DNA of 64,000 bases from Pseudohaliea sp964438205 (lineage in GTDB: Bacteria > Pseudomonadota > Gammaproteobacteria > Pseudomonadales > Halieaceae). The notes beneath the pieces are model-generated. The model had not been told where the DNA came from and did no database searches. It was given only the letters and a program-made list of their open reading frames with translations. The stretch covers positions 1 through 64,000 of the forward strand of contig CAYTJQ010000010.1 of NCBI GenBank assembly GCA_964438205.1, read 5' to 3'. The translations under genes were made by a program, and so were the position numbers. Below are positions 9,141 through 18,193 of this stretch, in pieces. Numbering within the stretch: position 1 is the first letter of the stretch; each line of letters starts with the position of its first letter.

Positions 9141-10193
9141 TCAGTGCAGCGGCAGCCGCACGGCCACGGCGTAGCTGTCGCCCGCCCGCGCGGCGCGGAA
9201 GCGGTGCCGCTCCGGGTACAGCGCCGCGAGCCGCTGGCGGATGTTGTCGAGGGCCAGGTGCTCGCCGGAGCCGGCGCCGCCCCCGCCCTCCCCGGGCACC
9301 GGGTTCACCAGCGAGAGGCGCAGCTCGCCGTCCCGCGCCTCGATCACGACCCGGATACAACCGCCCTCGGGCAGGCGGGCGATACCGTGGTTGACGGCGT
9401 TCTCGAGCAGCGGCTGCAGCAGCATCGACGGCAGCCGCACGCCGCGGGCGGCGTCGTCCACCGCCCATTCCACCGTGAGCCGGTCGCCCAGGCGCAGGGT
9501 CTCGATCGCCAGGTAGCGCTCGCAGAGCGCGAGCTCCTCGGCGACCGTTGTCTCCTGTTCGTCCTCCCGCAGGCTCGCGCGCAGGAGGTCCGCGAGGTCC
9601 TCCACGGCCCGTTCCGCAGCCGCGGGCCTGGCACCGATGAGGCTGGCGATACTGTTGAGCGTGTTGAACAGGAAGTGCGGATGGATGCGCGAACGCAGCG
9701 ACGCCAGGCGCGCCTGCAGCCCCGCGCGCTGCTGGCGTACGAGCTGCTGCTGCAGGAAGAAGTAGCGCAGGACGATGCCCGCCAGGAGAACGGCCACGAG
9801 CACGTTGCGCAGGATCCAGCCCGGGGCCTGCACCGATTCCAGCGTCGGCGGGTAGGCGAGGCGCGCCAGGGCGCTGCTCGCCGCGGTCACCGCGGCGACC
9901 GCGGCGAGGGCGACAACGGTGACGAGCGGCAACCCGGAGCGGGCCAGGAGCGGGCGCAACCCGCAGAGCAGCGCCGACGACAGCAATACGCACCATTGCA
10001 CGAAGAGGGAGGCGGGACCGAGGCCCTGCCAGTCGAAGGGCCGGGGCACGCTGTCGGCCAGGTGGTGGACCAGCACGAGCAGTTCCGCAAGCAGCACCGC
10101 GAAGAAGACTGCCCGTGGCGCGCACAGGTCGGGCAGGAAGAAATCGTCTTCGGGCAGCGGCCCAGCCGCGCCCGGCGGCTCGCGTCGCGGCAT
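9141..10193 (-). CDS. algZ: Sensor histidine kinase AlgZ/FimS (His_kinase/LytS type)
   Basis: A 350-residue membrane sensor kinase. Four hydrophobic segments lie in the first ~150 residues (for example FFAVLLAELLVLVHHLA), followed by the HPHFLFNTLNSIASL motif with the phospho-acceptor histidine and a GHKL ATPase domain (LQPLLENAVNHGI; GSGEHLALDNIRQRL). No extracytoplasmic sensory domain is evident. ATG at 10193 is preferred over the in-frame position 10250. Divergent from argH, as in pseudomonads. Confidence 0.92.
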   Translation of the reverse strand: MPRREPPGAAGPLPEDDFFLPDLCAPRAVFFAVLLAELLVLVHHLADSVPRPFDWQGLGPASLFVQWCVLLSSALLCGLRPLLARSGLPLVTVVALAAVAAVTAASSALARLAYPPTLESVQAPGWILRNVLVAVLLAGIVLRYFFLQQQLVRQQRAGLQARLASLRSRIHPHFLFNTLNSIASLIGARPAAAERAVEDLADLLRASLREDEQETTVAEELALCERYLAIETLRLGDRLTVEWAVDDAARGVRLPSMLLQPLLENAVNHGIARLPEGGCIRVVIEARDGELRLSLVNPVPGEGGGGAGSGEHLALDNIRQRLAALYPERHRFRAARAGDSYAVAVRLPLH

Positions 10194-10220
10194 CGCCGGC
10201 TCCCGGTGAAACGGCGCTGT

Positions 10221-10226
10221 TATACT
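10221..10226 (+). promoter_or_regulatory. Putative -10 element of argH promoter
   Basis: TATACT at 10221-10226, 86 bp before the argH start, in the algZ/argH divergent gap. No convincing -35 hexamer is found 16-18 bp upstream, so the call is weak. Confidence 0.3.
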
Positions 10227-10311
10227 TGCACGCCCGCCCGCGGTGGACAAGGCGGGGGTTTACGACGGACACCGGCAGGGCCGCGACGAAAACGGCAACA
10301 GGGACGACGGC

Positions 10312-11721
10312 ATGAGCAGGGACGGCAGCAGCGACGGCGACACGAGCAATGTCTGGGGAGGACGCTTCAGCGAGGCGACCGATGCCTTCGTGCAGCGCTT
10401 CACTGCCTCCGTGGCCTTCGACCGGCGCCTCGCCCGGCAAGACATCGCGGGCTCGCGGGCCCACGCGGCGATGCTGCGGGACCGGGGCGTACTCAGCGCC
10501 GATGACCACGAGCGCATCGCGAGCGGCCTCGACCAGGTCGCCGCCGAGATCGAGGCCGGGGACTTCCCCTGGTCGGAACGCCTGGAAGACGTGCACATGA
10601 ACATCGAGGCGCGGCTGACGGAGCTCGTCGGCCCCGCCGGGAAGCGCCTGCACACCGGGCGTTCACGCAACGACCAGGTCGCCACCGACATCCGGCTGTG
10701 GCTGCGCGAGGCCATCGACCGCATCGCCGGCGAGCTGGGCAGGCTCCAGCGCGGCACCATCGGCCTCGCCCGCAGCCACGCCGACACCATCATGCCCGGC
10801 TTCACGCACCTGCAGACGGCGCAGCCGGTGACCTTCGGCCACCACCTGCTGGCCTGGAACGAGATGCTCGAACGCGATTACGGCCGGCTCCGCGACTGCC
10901 GGGCACGGCTGAACCAGTGCCCCCTCGGCGCGGCGGCCCTGGCGGGAACCACCTTCCCCCTGGACCGGGCGCAGACGGCCTCCGCCCTCGGCTTCGACGG
11001 TCCCTGCGAGAACTCGCTGGATGCTGTCTCGGACCGGGACTTCGCCATCGAGTTCTGCGCCTTTGCGGCGCTGCTCATGACCCACCTCTCGCGCATGGCG
11101 GAAGAGCTCGTGCTCTGGACCTCCGCCCAGTTCGGGTTCGTCGAGCTGCCGGACCGCTTCTGTACCGGCTCCTCGATCATGCCGCAGAAGAAGAACCCGG
11201 ATGTCCCCGAGCTCGTGCGCGGCAAGACCGGCCGCACCAACGGCAACCTGGTCGCCCTGCTCACGCTCATGAAGAGCCAGCCGCTCGCCTACAACAAGGA
11301 CAACCAGGAGGACAAGGAACCGCTGTTCGACTCCGTCGACACGGTCCTCGACGCCCTGCGCGCCTTCGCCGACATGGTGCCGGCCATCGAGCCCAACGCC
11401 GATGCCATGCGCGCCGCGGCCCTGCGCGGCTTCGCCACGGCGACGGACCTCGCCGACTACCTGGTGCGCCGGGGCCTGCCCTTCCGCGACGCCCACGAGG
11501 TCGTGGGCAAGGCCGTCGCCCATGGCCTGGCGACCGGCAAGGACCTCGCCGAGATGGACCTCGAAACGCTGCGCGGTTTCTCCACGAGCATCGATGACGA
11601 TGTCTTCGCCGTGCTGACTCTCGAGGGCTCCGTCGCCGCGCGCGAACACATCGGCGGCACCGCCCCGGCGCAGGTCCGCGCCGCCGCGGAGCGCGCCCTG
11701 GCGCGGATCGAGGCCCGCTGA
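10312..11721 (+). CDS. argH: Argininosuccinate lyase
   Basis: A 469-residue cytosolic homotetramer that splits argininosuccinate into arginine and fumarate. Diagnostic segments: NVWGGRFSEATD at the N-terminus, THLQTAQPVTFGHH (catalytic TxH region), and the superfamily signature GSSIMPQKKNPD. The frame is open from 10243, but the ATG at 10312 immediately precedes the conserved N-terminus after a short Ser/Asp-rich leader (SRDGSSDGDTS). Confidence 0.97.
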   Translation: MSRDGSSDGDTSNVWGGRFSEATDAFVQRFTASVAFDRRLARQDIAGSRAHAAMLRDRGVLSADDHERIASGLDQVAAEIEAGDFPWSERLEDVHMNIEARLTELVGPAGKRLHTGRSRNDQVATDIRLWLREAIDRIAGELGRLQRGTIGLARSHADTIMPGFTHLQTAQPVTFGHHLLAWNEMLERDYGRLRDCRARLNQCPLGAAALAGTTFPLDRAQTASALGFDGPCENSLDAVSDRDFAIEFCAFAALLMTHLSRMAEELVLWTSAQFGFVELPDRFCTGSSIMPQKKNPDVPELVRGKTGRTNGNLVALLTLMKSQPLAYNKDNQEDKEPLFDSVDTVLDALRAFADMVPAIEPNADAMRAAALRGFATATDLADYLVRRGLPFRDAHEVVGKAVAHGLATGKDLAEMDLETLRGFSTSIDDDVFAVLTLEGSVAAREHIGGTAPAQVRAAAERALARIEAR

Positions 11722-11772
11722 GAGGCCGCGGGCTTCCGGCTCCGCATGCCGGCCCTTCGCGCCCCCCGCGGC

Positions 11773-11792
11773 GCGGCGCTATACTGCGCCGC
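11773..11792 (+). promoter_or_regulatory. Symmetric -10 region upstream of lptM-lysA-dapF
   Basis: TATACT (11780-11785) is flanked by perfect 7-bp inverted arms GCGGCGC and GCGCCGC. The hexamer lies about 30 bp before the lptM start, so it is a plausible promoter for the operon; the symmetry might mark an operator but could be chance in GC-rich DNA. Confidence 0.35.
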
Positions 11793-11816
11793 TTGATGTT
11801 CCCGGAAGTGCGTATC

Positions 11817-11936
11817 GTGAAGTGCCTGTCCCGCGCCCTGCTGCTCGCGGCCCTCGTCCTCAGCGCCGGCTGCGGCCAGCTGGGACCCCTCTACCCGGCG
11901 CCGCCCGCCGAGGATGCCACGGAGACGGGCTCGTGA
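11817..11936 (+). CDS. lptM: Small lipoprotein LptM (YifL family)
   Basis: A 39-residue lipoprotein. The signal peptide MKCLSRALLLAALVLSAGC ends in the lipobox LSAGC, followed by the family hallmark CGQLGPLYPAPP. In E. coli LptM stabilises the LptDE lipopolysaccharide translocon at the outer membrane. The GTG start at 11817 has a GGAA ribosome site about 9 nt upstream; in-frame GTG at 11808 and ATG at 11796 are alternatives. Its stop overlaps the lysA start, and lptM directly before lysA-dapF is the usual context. Confidence 0.85.
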   Translation: MKCLSRALLLAALVLSAGCGQLGPLYPAPPAEDATETGS

Positions 11937-13183
11937 ACGCGTTTCCCCGCCGGGCCGGCGAACTCTTCGCCGAGGGGGTGCCGCTGGCGGCTATCGCGAA
12001 GGCCGCGGGCACGCCCTGCTATGTCTACTCCCGCGCGGCCATGGAGGCCGCGCTCGATGCCTACCACGGGGCCCTCGCCGGCTGCCGGCACCTCGTGTGC
12101 TACGCCGTGAAGGCGAACTCGAACCTCGCCGTGCTGGACCTGCTAGCCCGCCGGGGCGCAGGCTTCGATATCGTCAGCGGCGGTGAGCTCGAGCGCGTCG
12201 TCGCCGCCGGCGGTGACCCCGACCGGGTGGTTTTCTCCGGCGTCGGCAAGCAGGCCGGGGAGATGGCCCGGGCGCTGGAACTCGGTATCCGCTGCTTCAA
12301 CGTGGAATCGCCGGCCGAGCTCGAGCTTCTCGACAGCGTCGCCCGCGCGCACGGCGTGGTCGCACCGGTCTCCGTCCGGGTGAACCCGGACGTGGACGCC
12401 GAGACACACCCCTACATCTCGACCGGGCTCAAGGAAAACAAGTTCGGCATCGACAGCGACGGTGCCCTCGCCGTCTACCGGCGGGCGGCGGACCGGGCGG
12501 GCCTGCGCGTGGTCGGTATGGATTGCCATATCGGCTCGCAGCTGACCAGCACGGGGCCCTTCCTCGACGCGGTCGCGCGCATGCTCGAGCTCGTGGACCA
12601 GCTCGCCGGCGAGGGCATCACCCTTCGCCATCTCGACGTCGGCGGCGGCCTCGGCGTGCGCTACCGGGACGAGCAGCCGCCGGCGATCGCGACCTACATC
12701 GCCGCGCTGCGCGAGGCCGTGGGTGAGCGCGACCTCGAGCTGGTCCTCGAGCCGGGCCGCTCGATCGTCGCCAATGCCGGCGTCCTGCTGACCACCGTCA
12801 ATTACCTGAAGCACTCCGCCTGGCGCAACTTCGCCCTCGTCGATGCCGGCATGAACGATTTCATCCGCCCCGCGCTGTACGAGGCCTGGGTGGAGATCGA
12901 GCCCGTGGACGACAGCGCCGGCGGCGAGACCGGGAGCTGGGACGTGGTCGGTCCGGTCTGCGAAACCGCAGACTTCCTGGGTCGTGGCCGCGAGCTGTCG
13001 CTCCGTCCCGGCAGCCTGCTGGCGGTTCGCGGAGCCGGCGCCTACGGCTTCGTCATGAGTTCGAATTACAACACCCGGCCGCGCGCCCCCGAGGTGCTCG
13101 TCGACGGCGAGCAGTGGCACGTGGTGCGCGAGCGCGAAACCCTCGACGACCTGCTGCGCGGCGAGCGCCGCCTGCCCGCCTGA
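11933..13183 (+). CDS. lysA: Diaminopimelate decarboxylase
   Basis: A 416-residue PLP enzyme making lysine from meso-diaminopimelate. The PLP-binding lysine is in CYAVKANSN (about K60); the glycine-rich phosphate loop is LDVGGGLGVRY; the substrate-binding EPGRSIVANAGVL and the C-terminal GAYGFVMSSNYN are intact. The GTG at 11933 overlaps the lptM stop (GTGA). dapF follows after 8 bp, so the two last steps of the DAP branch are co-transcribed. Confidence 0.96.
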   Translation: MNAFPRRAGELFAEGVPLAAIAKAAGTPCYVYSRAAMEAALDAYHGALAGCRHLVCYAVKANSNLAVLDLLARRGAGFDIVSGGELERVVAAGGDPDRVVFSGVGKQAGEMARALELGIRCFNVESPAELELLDSVARAHGVVAPVSVRVNPDVDAETHPYISTGLKENKFGIDSDGALAVYRRAADRAGLRVVGMDCHIGSQLTSTGPFLDAVARMLELVDQLAGEGITLRHLDVGGGLGVRYRDEQPPAIATYIAALREAVGERDLELVLEPGRSIVANAGVLLTTVNYLKHSAWRNFALVDAGMNDFIRPALYEAWVEIEPVDDSAGGETGSWDVVGPVCETADFLGRGRELSLRPGSLLAVRGAGAYGFVMSSNYNTRPRAPEVLVDGEQWHVVRERETLDDLLRGERRLPA

Positions 13184-13191
13184 GGCCCGCC

Positions 13192-14022
13192 GTGGCGATC
13201 CGCTTCACCAAGATGCACGGTATCGGCAACGACTTCGTCGTCATCGACGGGGTCACGCAGCACCTGCAGCTGAAACCCCGCGACATCCGCCGCCTTGCGG
13301 ACCGGCGCCGGGGCATCGGCTGTGACCAGGTCCTCATCGCCGAACCGCCCGGGCGGCCGGACGTGGACTTCCGCTATCGCATCTTCAATGCCGACGGCAG
13401 CGAGGCCGGCCAATGCGGCAACGGGGCGCGCTGCTTCGCCCGCTTCGTGCGCCACCGCAAGCTGACCGCGAAGCAACTGATCACCGTCGAGACGCAGGGC
13501 GGGCCCATGACCCTGCGCATGCTGGACAAGCAGCAGGTCGAGGTGAACATGGGTGCGCCGCGCCTCGACCCGGCCGACATCCCGCTGGCTCGCGAGTCCC
13601 GTGCACCGGCCTACGGGCTCACCGTGGACGGCGAGACACTCCGCATCGGGGCGCTCTCCATGGGCAACCCGCACGCGGTGCTGCGCGTCGACGACGTCGC
13701 CCACTGCGACCTGGAGCGCCTTGGCCCCGCCATCGAGGGACACCCGGATTTCCCGGAGCGCGCGAACGCCGGCTTCCTCCAGGTTGTCGACCGCGGCAGC
13801 CTAAAGCTGCGGGTCTACGAGCGCGGCGCCGGCGAGACCCTGGCCTGCGGCTCCGGCGCCTGCGCTGCCGTGGTCTGGGGCCGGCTCCAGGGCTGGCTGG
13901 ACGAGCAGGTGACAGTGCACCTGCCCGGCGGTAAGCTTTCCGTCAGCTGGGCGGGCGAGGGAGCACCGGTCCTGCTCAGCGGCCCCACGGCCATAGCCTT
14001 CGAGGGCACGATCCGACTCTAG
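13192..14022 (+). CDS. dapF: Diaminopimelate epimerase
   Basis: A 276-residue PLP-independent epimerase converting LL- to meso-diaminopimelate for lysine and peptidoglycan. Both catalytic cysteines are present, in GQCGNGARCF and LACGSGACAAV. N-terminus IRFTKMHGIGNDFVVID is canonical and fixes the GTG start at 13192. Part of the lysA-dapF-DUF484-xerC-yigB operon. Confidence 0.96.
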   Translation: MAIRFTKMHGIGNDFVVIDGVTQHLQLKPRDIRRLADRRRGIGCDQVLIAEPPGRPDVDFRYRIFNADGSEAGQCGNGARCFARFVRHRKLTAKQLITVETQGGPMTLRMLDKQQVEVNMGAPRLDPADIPLARESRAPAYGLTVDGETLRIGALSMGNPHAVLRVDDVAHCDLERLGPAIEGHPDFPERANAGFLQVVDRGSLKLRVYERGAGETLACGSGACAAVVWGRLQGWLDEQVTVHLPGGKLSVSWAGEGAPVLLSGPTAIAFEGTIRL

Positions 14023-14039
14023 CGGCGAGGAAGCAGCGC

Positions 14040-14753
14040 ATGGCAGCACAGAACCCGCGGCAGAGTGCCGCCGGGGCGGTACTGGACGAGTCGCAGCTCC
14101 GCGACTTTCTCCTCGACAACCCCGATTTCTTCCAGCGCCATCCGGACCTCCTGCGCACCCTGCACATTCCCCACGGAAGCGGCGATGCGGTCTCGCTCGT
14201 AGAACGGCAGGTCAGTGTGCTGCGCGAGCGCAATGTCGACCTGCGCCATCGCCTCAAGGAACTGACGGAAGCCGCGCGGGAGAACCAGACCCTCTACGTG
14301 GGTACCCGCGCACTCGTGCTGTCGCTCCTCGAGGCCGCCGACCTGCCGGACCTGCTGGCGCGCTTCGAGAACGGCATGGCCGAGCATTTCGACACCCCGT
14401 ATGCGGCCCTGGTGATCTACGGTGACGGGCCGGCGGAGGGCACCTGCCGCTGCGCCGACCGCGAGGCCGTCGAGGCACACCTCGGCAGTCTCCTGCGCGG
14501 CGGAAAGCCCGCCTGCGGCGCCCTCCGCGCCGAGGAGTTCGGCTACCTCTTCCCCGGCGCGCGCGGTGCCGGCTCGGCGGCCCTCGTTCCGCTGGACTTC
14601 GGCGGCAACCGCGGCCTCGTCGCCGTGGGCAGCGGCGACGCCAAGCGCTACCACAGCCAGATGGGCACCCTCTTTCTCGAACACCTGGCCGCCGTGATCG
14701 GCCGCGTCCTCGCCCGCCTCCACCGCGAGGGAGCGCCGGCAGCGGACGCCTGA
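14040..14753 (+). CDS. DUF484 family protein (YigA-like, GAF-type fold)
   Basis: A 237-residue cytosolic protein. The N-terminal helical segment contains FLLDNPDFFQRHPDLLRTLHIPH and is followed by a coiled coil (VSLVERQVSVLRERNVDLRHRL) and a GAF-like domain. This is the standard DUF484 organisation. The function is not established; the conserved position between dapF and xerC is the main clue. The stop is separated from the xerC start by 4 bp. Confidence 0.9.
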   Translation: MAAQNPRQSAAGAVLDESQLRDFLLDNPDFFQRHPDLLRTLHIPHGSGDAVSLVERQVSVLRERNVDLRHRLKELTEAARENQTLYVGTRALVLSLLEAADLPDLLARFENGMAEHFDTPYAALVIYGDGPAEGTCRCADREAVEAHLGSLLRGGKPACGALRAEEFGYLFPGARGAGSAALVPLDFGGNRGLVAVGSGDAKRYHSQMGTLFLEHLAAVIGRVLARLHREGAPAADA

Positions 14754-14757
14754 AGCC

Positions 14758-15705
14758 ATGACCGCCGTGCGGGAGAGCGTGGACTTCGCCACGGCGGTGG
14801 ATGACTTTCTCACCTACCTGCGCGACGTGCGCCAGCTGTCGCCACACACCGTCGACGGTTACGCCCGCGACCTCGCCGGACTCGGTGACGCACTCGGCGG
14901 CCAGGGCATCTACCGTCCCGAGAAGGTCCAGGAGGCGCATATCCGCCACTGGGCCGGCGGCCTGCACCGCCGCGGCCTCTCCGGCGCCACGATCCAGCGC
15001 GCCCTCTCGGCCGCCCGCTCGCTGTTCAATTATCTCGGCCGCTCAGGCGGGCACCCGCGCAACCCGGCGGCCGCCGTGCAGGCGCCCCGGCGCGCGCGCA
15101 AGCTGCCGCGCACTCTCGACCCGGACCAGCTCCAGCAGTACCTCGCCTTCGATCCGGGCGCACCGCTGGCGATCCGCGATCGCGCCATTGCGGAGCTGTT
15201 CTACTCCTCGGGCCTGCGCCTGGCGGAGCTCGTCGCTCTCGACGTGGACGACCTCGACCGGCAGCAGCGCCTGGTCACGGTGACCGGCAAGGGCCGCAAG
15301 ACCCGCACGGTACCCGTGGGCACCGTCGCCCTCGACGCGCTGGAGGCCTGGCTACGGGTTCGACCCTCGCTGCAGGCGGACGCGGACGGCAGCCGCGCCC
15401 TGTTCACCAGCCGCCGGGGCTGCCGCATCAGCCTGCGCAACATCCAGGCCCGGCTGCGGCTCCAGGGCCGGCGCAGCGGCATGCGCCAGGACGTGCACCC
15501 GCACATGCTGCGGCATTCGTTCGCCAGCCACCTGCTCGAGTCCAGCGGTGACCTGCGCGCCGTGCAGGAGCTGCTGGGGCACGCGAATATCGGTACGACA
15601 CAGATCTACACCCACCTGGACTTCCAGCACCTGGCGAAGGTCTACGATGCCGCCCACCCCCGTGCCCGGCGCCCCGGAGGCAAGGAGGGCGGGGACGACG
15701 AATGA
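14758..15705 (+). CDS. xerC: Site-specific tyrosine recombinase XerC
   Basis: A 315-residue recombinase resolving chromosome dimers at dif with XerD. An N-terminal SAM-like core-binding domain (about 10-100; LSPHTVDGYARDL) precedes the catalytic domain with the first Arg in YSSGLRLAEL, the HMLRHSFASHLL box, and the terminal His and nucleophile Tyr in GHANIGTTQIYTHLD. The context dapF-DUF484-xerC-yigB marks it as the housekeeping XerC rather than a mobile-element integrase. Confidence 0.96.
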   Translation: MTAVRESVDFATAVDDFLTYLRDVRQLSPHTVDGYARDLAGLGDALGGQGIYRPEKVQEAHIRHWAGGLHRRGLSGATIQRALSAARSLFNYLGRSGGHPRNPAAAVQAPRRARKLPRTLDPDQLQQYLAFDPGAPLAIRDRAIAELFYSSGLRLAELVALDVDDLDRQQRLVTVTGKGRKTRTVPVGTVALDALEAWLRVRPSLQADADGSRALFTSRRGCRISLRNIQARLRLQGRRSGMRQDVHPHMLRHSFASHLLESSGDLRAVQELLGHANIGTTQIYTHLDFQHLAKVYDAAHPRARRPGGKEGGDDE

Positions 15706-16403
15706 CCATCGCGGTGGTCACCTTCGACCTGGACAACACGCTCTGGGACGTGGAGCCGGCGCTCCTGCGCGCCGAAGCCGCGCAACGCGCCTGGCTGGAA
15801 CGGCATCGTCCCGGTGCGCTCGCCGGCCTCGATGAAGGCGCCCTCTTCGAGCGCAAGCGCGCGCTGGTGCGCCGGGAGCCGCGGCTCGCACACCACGTGA
15901 GCGACATGCGCCGCCAGTTCCTCTACGAGCTGCAGCGCGACGCGGGCTACGGCGAGCGCGAGGCGCGGGCCGGCGCCGAGGCCGCTTTCGGCGTCTTCCT
16001 GGACGAGCGGCACAAGGTGGAGCTGTACGAGGAGGCGCTGGCGGTCATCGAGCAGCTCGCCCGTCACTACCGCATCGGGGCGCTGACCAACGGCAATGCG
16101 GACATCTACAAGACCGACGCCGGCGACTACTTCGACTTCGCCTTCCTCGCCGAGGAGATCGGCGCCAGCAAGCCCGCGCCAGACCTTTTCCGCGCGGCCA
16201 TCGAGCGCGCCGGGGTCGACGCGGCAGCGATCGCCCACGTGGGAGATTCCCCGGGCCATGATATAGCCGGGGCGCGGGAGGCGGGCCTGAAGACGGTGTG
16301 GTTCAATCCCGGCGCGGCACCCTGGGACCCGGCGCAGGGTGCCGGCCCCGATGCGACGGTCAGGCAGCTAACGGAGCTGCCGTCGGCGCTGGCGGCTCTC
16401 TAG
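15702..16403 (+). CDS. yigB: HAD-IA family phosphatase (YigB-like)
   Basis: A 233-residue haloacid-dehalogenase-type hydrolase. Motif I DLDNT (Asp 9 and 11), motif II in ALTNGNADIYK, motif III lysine in GASKPAPDLF and motif IV in HVGDSPGHDIAGAREAG are all present. Members at this locus can dephosphorylate FMN or the riboflavin intermediate 5-amino-6-(5-phosphoribitylamino)uracil; substrate is inferred from position and similarity. Start overlaps the xerC stop by 4 bp (ATGA). Confidence 0.85.
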   Translation: MTIAVVTFDLDNTLWDVEPALLRAEAAQRAWLERHRPGALAGLDEGALFERKRALVRREPRLAHHVSDMRRQFLYELQRDAGYGEREARAGAEAAFGVFLDERHKVELYEEALAVIEQLARHYRIGALTNGNADIYKTDAGDYFDFAFLAEEIGASKPAPDLFRAAIERAGVDAAAIAHVGDSPGHDIAGAREAGLKTVWFNPGAAPWDPAQGAGPDATVRQLTELPSALAAL

Positions 16404-16442
16404 GGCCCCGGGGCAGCGGCGCCTTGCCGGCGGGGGCGGGGC

Positions 16443-16781
16443 TCAGACGGCTTCTTCGCCGGTCTCCCCGGTACGGATGCGGATGACCTGCTCGAGGTCG
16501 GTGACGAAGATCTTGCCATCCCCGATCTTGCCGGTGTTGGCCGCCTTGATGATCGCCTCGACGATGGCATCGAGCTGCCCCTCGGCCACGGCGATCTCCA
16601 GCTTCAGCTTCGGCAGGAAGTCCACCACGTACTCGGCGCCACGGTAGAGCTCCGTGTGGCCGCGCTGGCGGCCGAAGCCCTTGACCTCGGTAACGGTGAT
16701 GCCCTGCACGCCGATATCGGACAGGGCGGCGCGCACGTCGTCCATCTTGAAGGGTTTGATGATCGCGGTAACAAGCTTCAT
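16443..16781 (-). CDS. glnB: Nitrogen regulatory protein PII (second copy)
   Basis: A 112-residue PII signal protein with the T-loop RGAEYVVDFLPK carrying the uridylylation target Tyr51, and the B- and C-loop motifs TGKIGDGKIF and RIRTGETGEEAV. It senses 2-oxoglutarate and ATP/ADP and controls the ammonium channel and nitrogen signalling. It lies downstream of amtB behind a strong terminator, so it probably has its own promoter. Very similar to the copy at 18194; which is functionally GlnB or GlnK is inferred only from proximity to amtB. Confidence 0.95.
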   Translation of the reverse strand: MKLVTAIIKPFKMDDVRAALSDIGVQGITVTEVKGFGRQRGHTELYRGAEYVVDFLPKLKLEIAVAEGQLDAIVEAIIKAANTGKIGDGKIFVTDLEQVIRIRTGETGEEAV

Positions 16782-16856
16782 GGTTGCGCGTCTCCGGGAA
16801 TGGAACCGCGATGATAGGAAGGCGAGGGGTCGGGTGGCAAGGACAAAAGCGCGGAT

Positions 16857-16882
16857 AAAAAAAGGGGGCCCGAGGGCCCCCT
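16857..16882 (-). terminator. Rho-independent terminator of glnK-amtB
   Basis: A 9-bp perfect stem AGGGGGCCC / GGGCCCCCT with a 2-nt loop. On the minus strand it is followed directly by a run of seven T (plus-strand A at 16857-16863). A second small hairpin, CGCATT-TTTC-AATGCG, lies at 16888-16903 between it and the amtB stop. Confidence 0.9.
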
Positions 16883-16917
16883 AAAAACGCATTTTTCAAT
16901 GCGCCCGCAAGCTTGTG

Positions 16918-18156
16918 CTATTTCTGGGTGACGAACTCCGGGTAGGCCTCGAGGCCACACTCGCCGAGATCCACACCCTCGTACTCTTCCTCTTCGCTGA
17001 CGCGGATGCCCAGCACCATCTTGATGGCGAAGAACACGATCAGGCTGGTGAGGAAAACCCAGAAGAAGATCGTCGCCGCGCCGATGAGCTGCCCGATGAA
17101 GCTGGAGTTCTCGCCGTTGGTGACGGGGACCAGAAGCAGGCCGAGCAGGCCGACCACGCCGTGGACGGAGATCGCACCCACCGGATCGTCAACGTGCAGC
17201 TTGTCCAGGGTGATGATCGAGAACACGACCAGGACGCCGCCGATGGCGCCGAAGATCGTCGCCTGCAGCGCGCTCGGCGTATCCGGGCCCGCGGTGATGG
17301 CAACGAGGCCGGCGAGGGCGCCGTTCAGTGCCATGGTGAGGTCGGCCTTGCCGAACATCAGGCGCGCGGTCAGCAGCGCGGCAATGAGGCCGCCGGCGGC
17401 CGCCGTGTTCGTGTTCATGAACACCACGGCGACGGCATTGGAGCTCTCGACACTGGCCGTGGCCAGCACCGAACCACCGTTGAAGCCGAACCAGCCCATC
17501 CAGAGGATGAAGGTGCCGAGGGTCGCCAGCGGCAGATTGGCGCCCGGAATGGCGTTGACGCTGCCATCGGAGCCGTACTTGCCCTTGCGCGGCCCGAGGA
17601 GCAGCACACCCGCCAGGGCTGCCGCCGCGCCGGCCATGTGCACGATCCCGGAGCCGGCGAAGTCGAGGAAGCCGAGGTCGCCGAGCGTGTAGATGCCGAA
17701 GACCGGGTTGCCGCCCCAGGTCCAGCTGCCTTCCATCGGGTAGATGAAACCGGTCATGACCACCGCGAAGGCGAGAAACGCCCAGAGCTTCATGCGCTCG
17801 GCAACAGCACCGGAGACGATGGACATGGCCGTGGCGACGAAGACCACCTGGAAGAAGAAGTCCGCTGACGGCGCATAGGTGGCGGGCTCGTCCGCCCCGG
17901 CTACCCCGTCACCGGCTATCGTCGACAGGAAGATGTCGCCGCCGTACATGATCGCGTAGCCGCAGACCATGTACATGATGCAGGCGATCGCATAGAGCGC
18001 CACGTTCTTGGTCAGGATTTCCGTCGTGTTCTTGGCGCGCACGAGGCCGGCCTCGAGCATGGAGAAGCCGGCCGCCATCCACATCACAAGGGCCCCGCAC
18101 ACCAGGAAATAAAACGTGTCCAGCGCGTACTGCAGTTGAAAGATATCGTTTTCCAT
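16918..18156 (-). CDS. amtB: Ammonium transporter AmtB
   Basis: About 412 residues with ~11 hydrophobic helices. Typical Amt/Rh segments are visible: the early ALVMWMAAGFSMLEAGLVRAKN, the channel-lining region DFAGSGIVHMAGAAAALAGV with a conserved pore histidine, and HGVVGLLGLL with the second pore histidine. It conducts ammonia/ammonium across the inner membrane and is gated by PII. ATG at 18156 has GAGAGTGA upstream; a GTG at 18165 is an alternative start. It follows glnK by 37 bp. Confidence 0.95.
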   Translation of the reverse strand: MENDIFQLQYALDTFYFLVCGALVMWMAAGFSMLEAGLVRAKNTTEILTKNVALYAIACIMYMVCGYAIMYGGDIFLSTIAGDGVAGADEPATYAPSADFFFQVVFVATAMSIVSGAVAERMKLWAFLAFAVVMTGFIYPMEGSWTWGGNPVFGIYTLGDLGFLDFAGSGIVHMAGAAAALAGVLLLGPRKGKYGSDGSVNAIPGANLPLATLGTFILWMGWFGFNGGSVLATASVESSNAVAVVFMNTNTAAAGGLIAALLTARLMFGKADLTMALNGALAGLVAITAGPDTPSALQATIFGAIGGVLVVFSIITLDKLHVDDPVGAISVHGVVGLLGLLLVPVTNGENSSFIGQLIGAATIFFWVFLTSLIVFFAIKMVLGIRVSEEEEYEGVDLGECGLEAYPEFVTQK

Positions 18157-18193
18157 GGGATTCACTCTCGTCTCGAAGTCCTGTTAAGCGGTC

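Noticed and set aside
14758..15705. Tyrosine recombinase as a sign of a mobile element
   Set aside because: It is housekeeping XerC in the conserved dapF-DUF484-xerC-yigB order; no att-like repeats seen.
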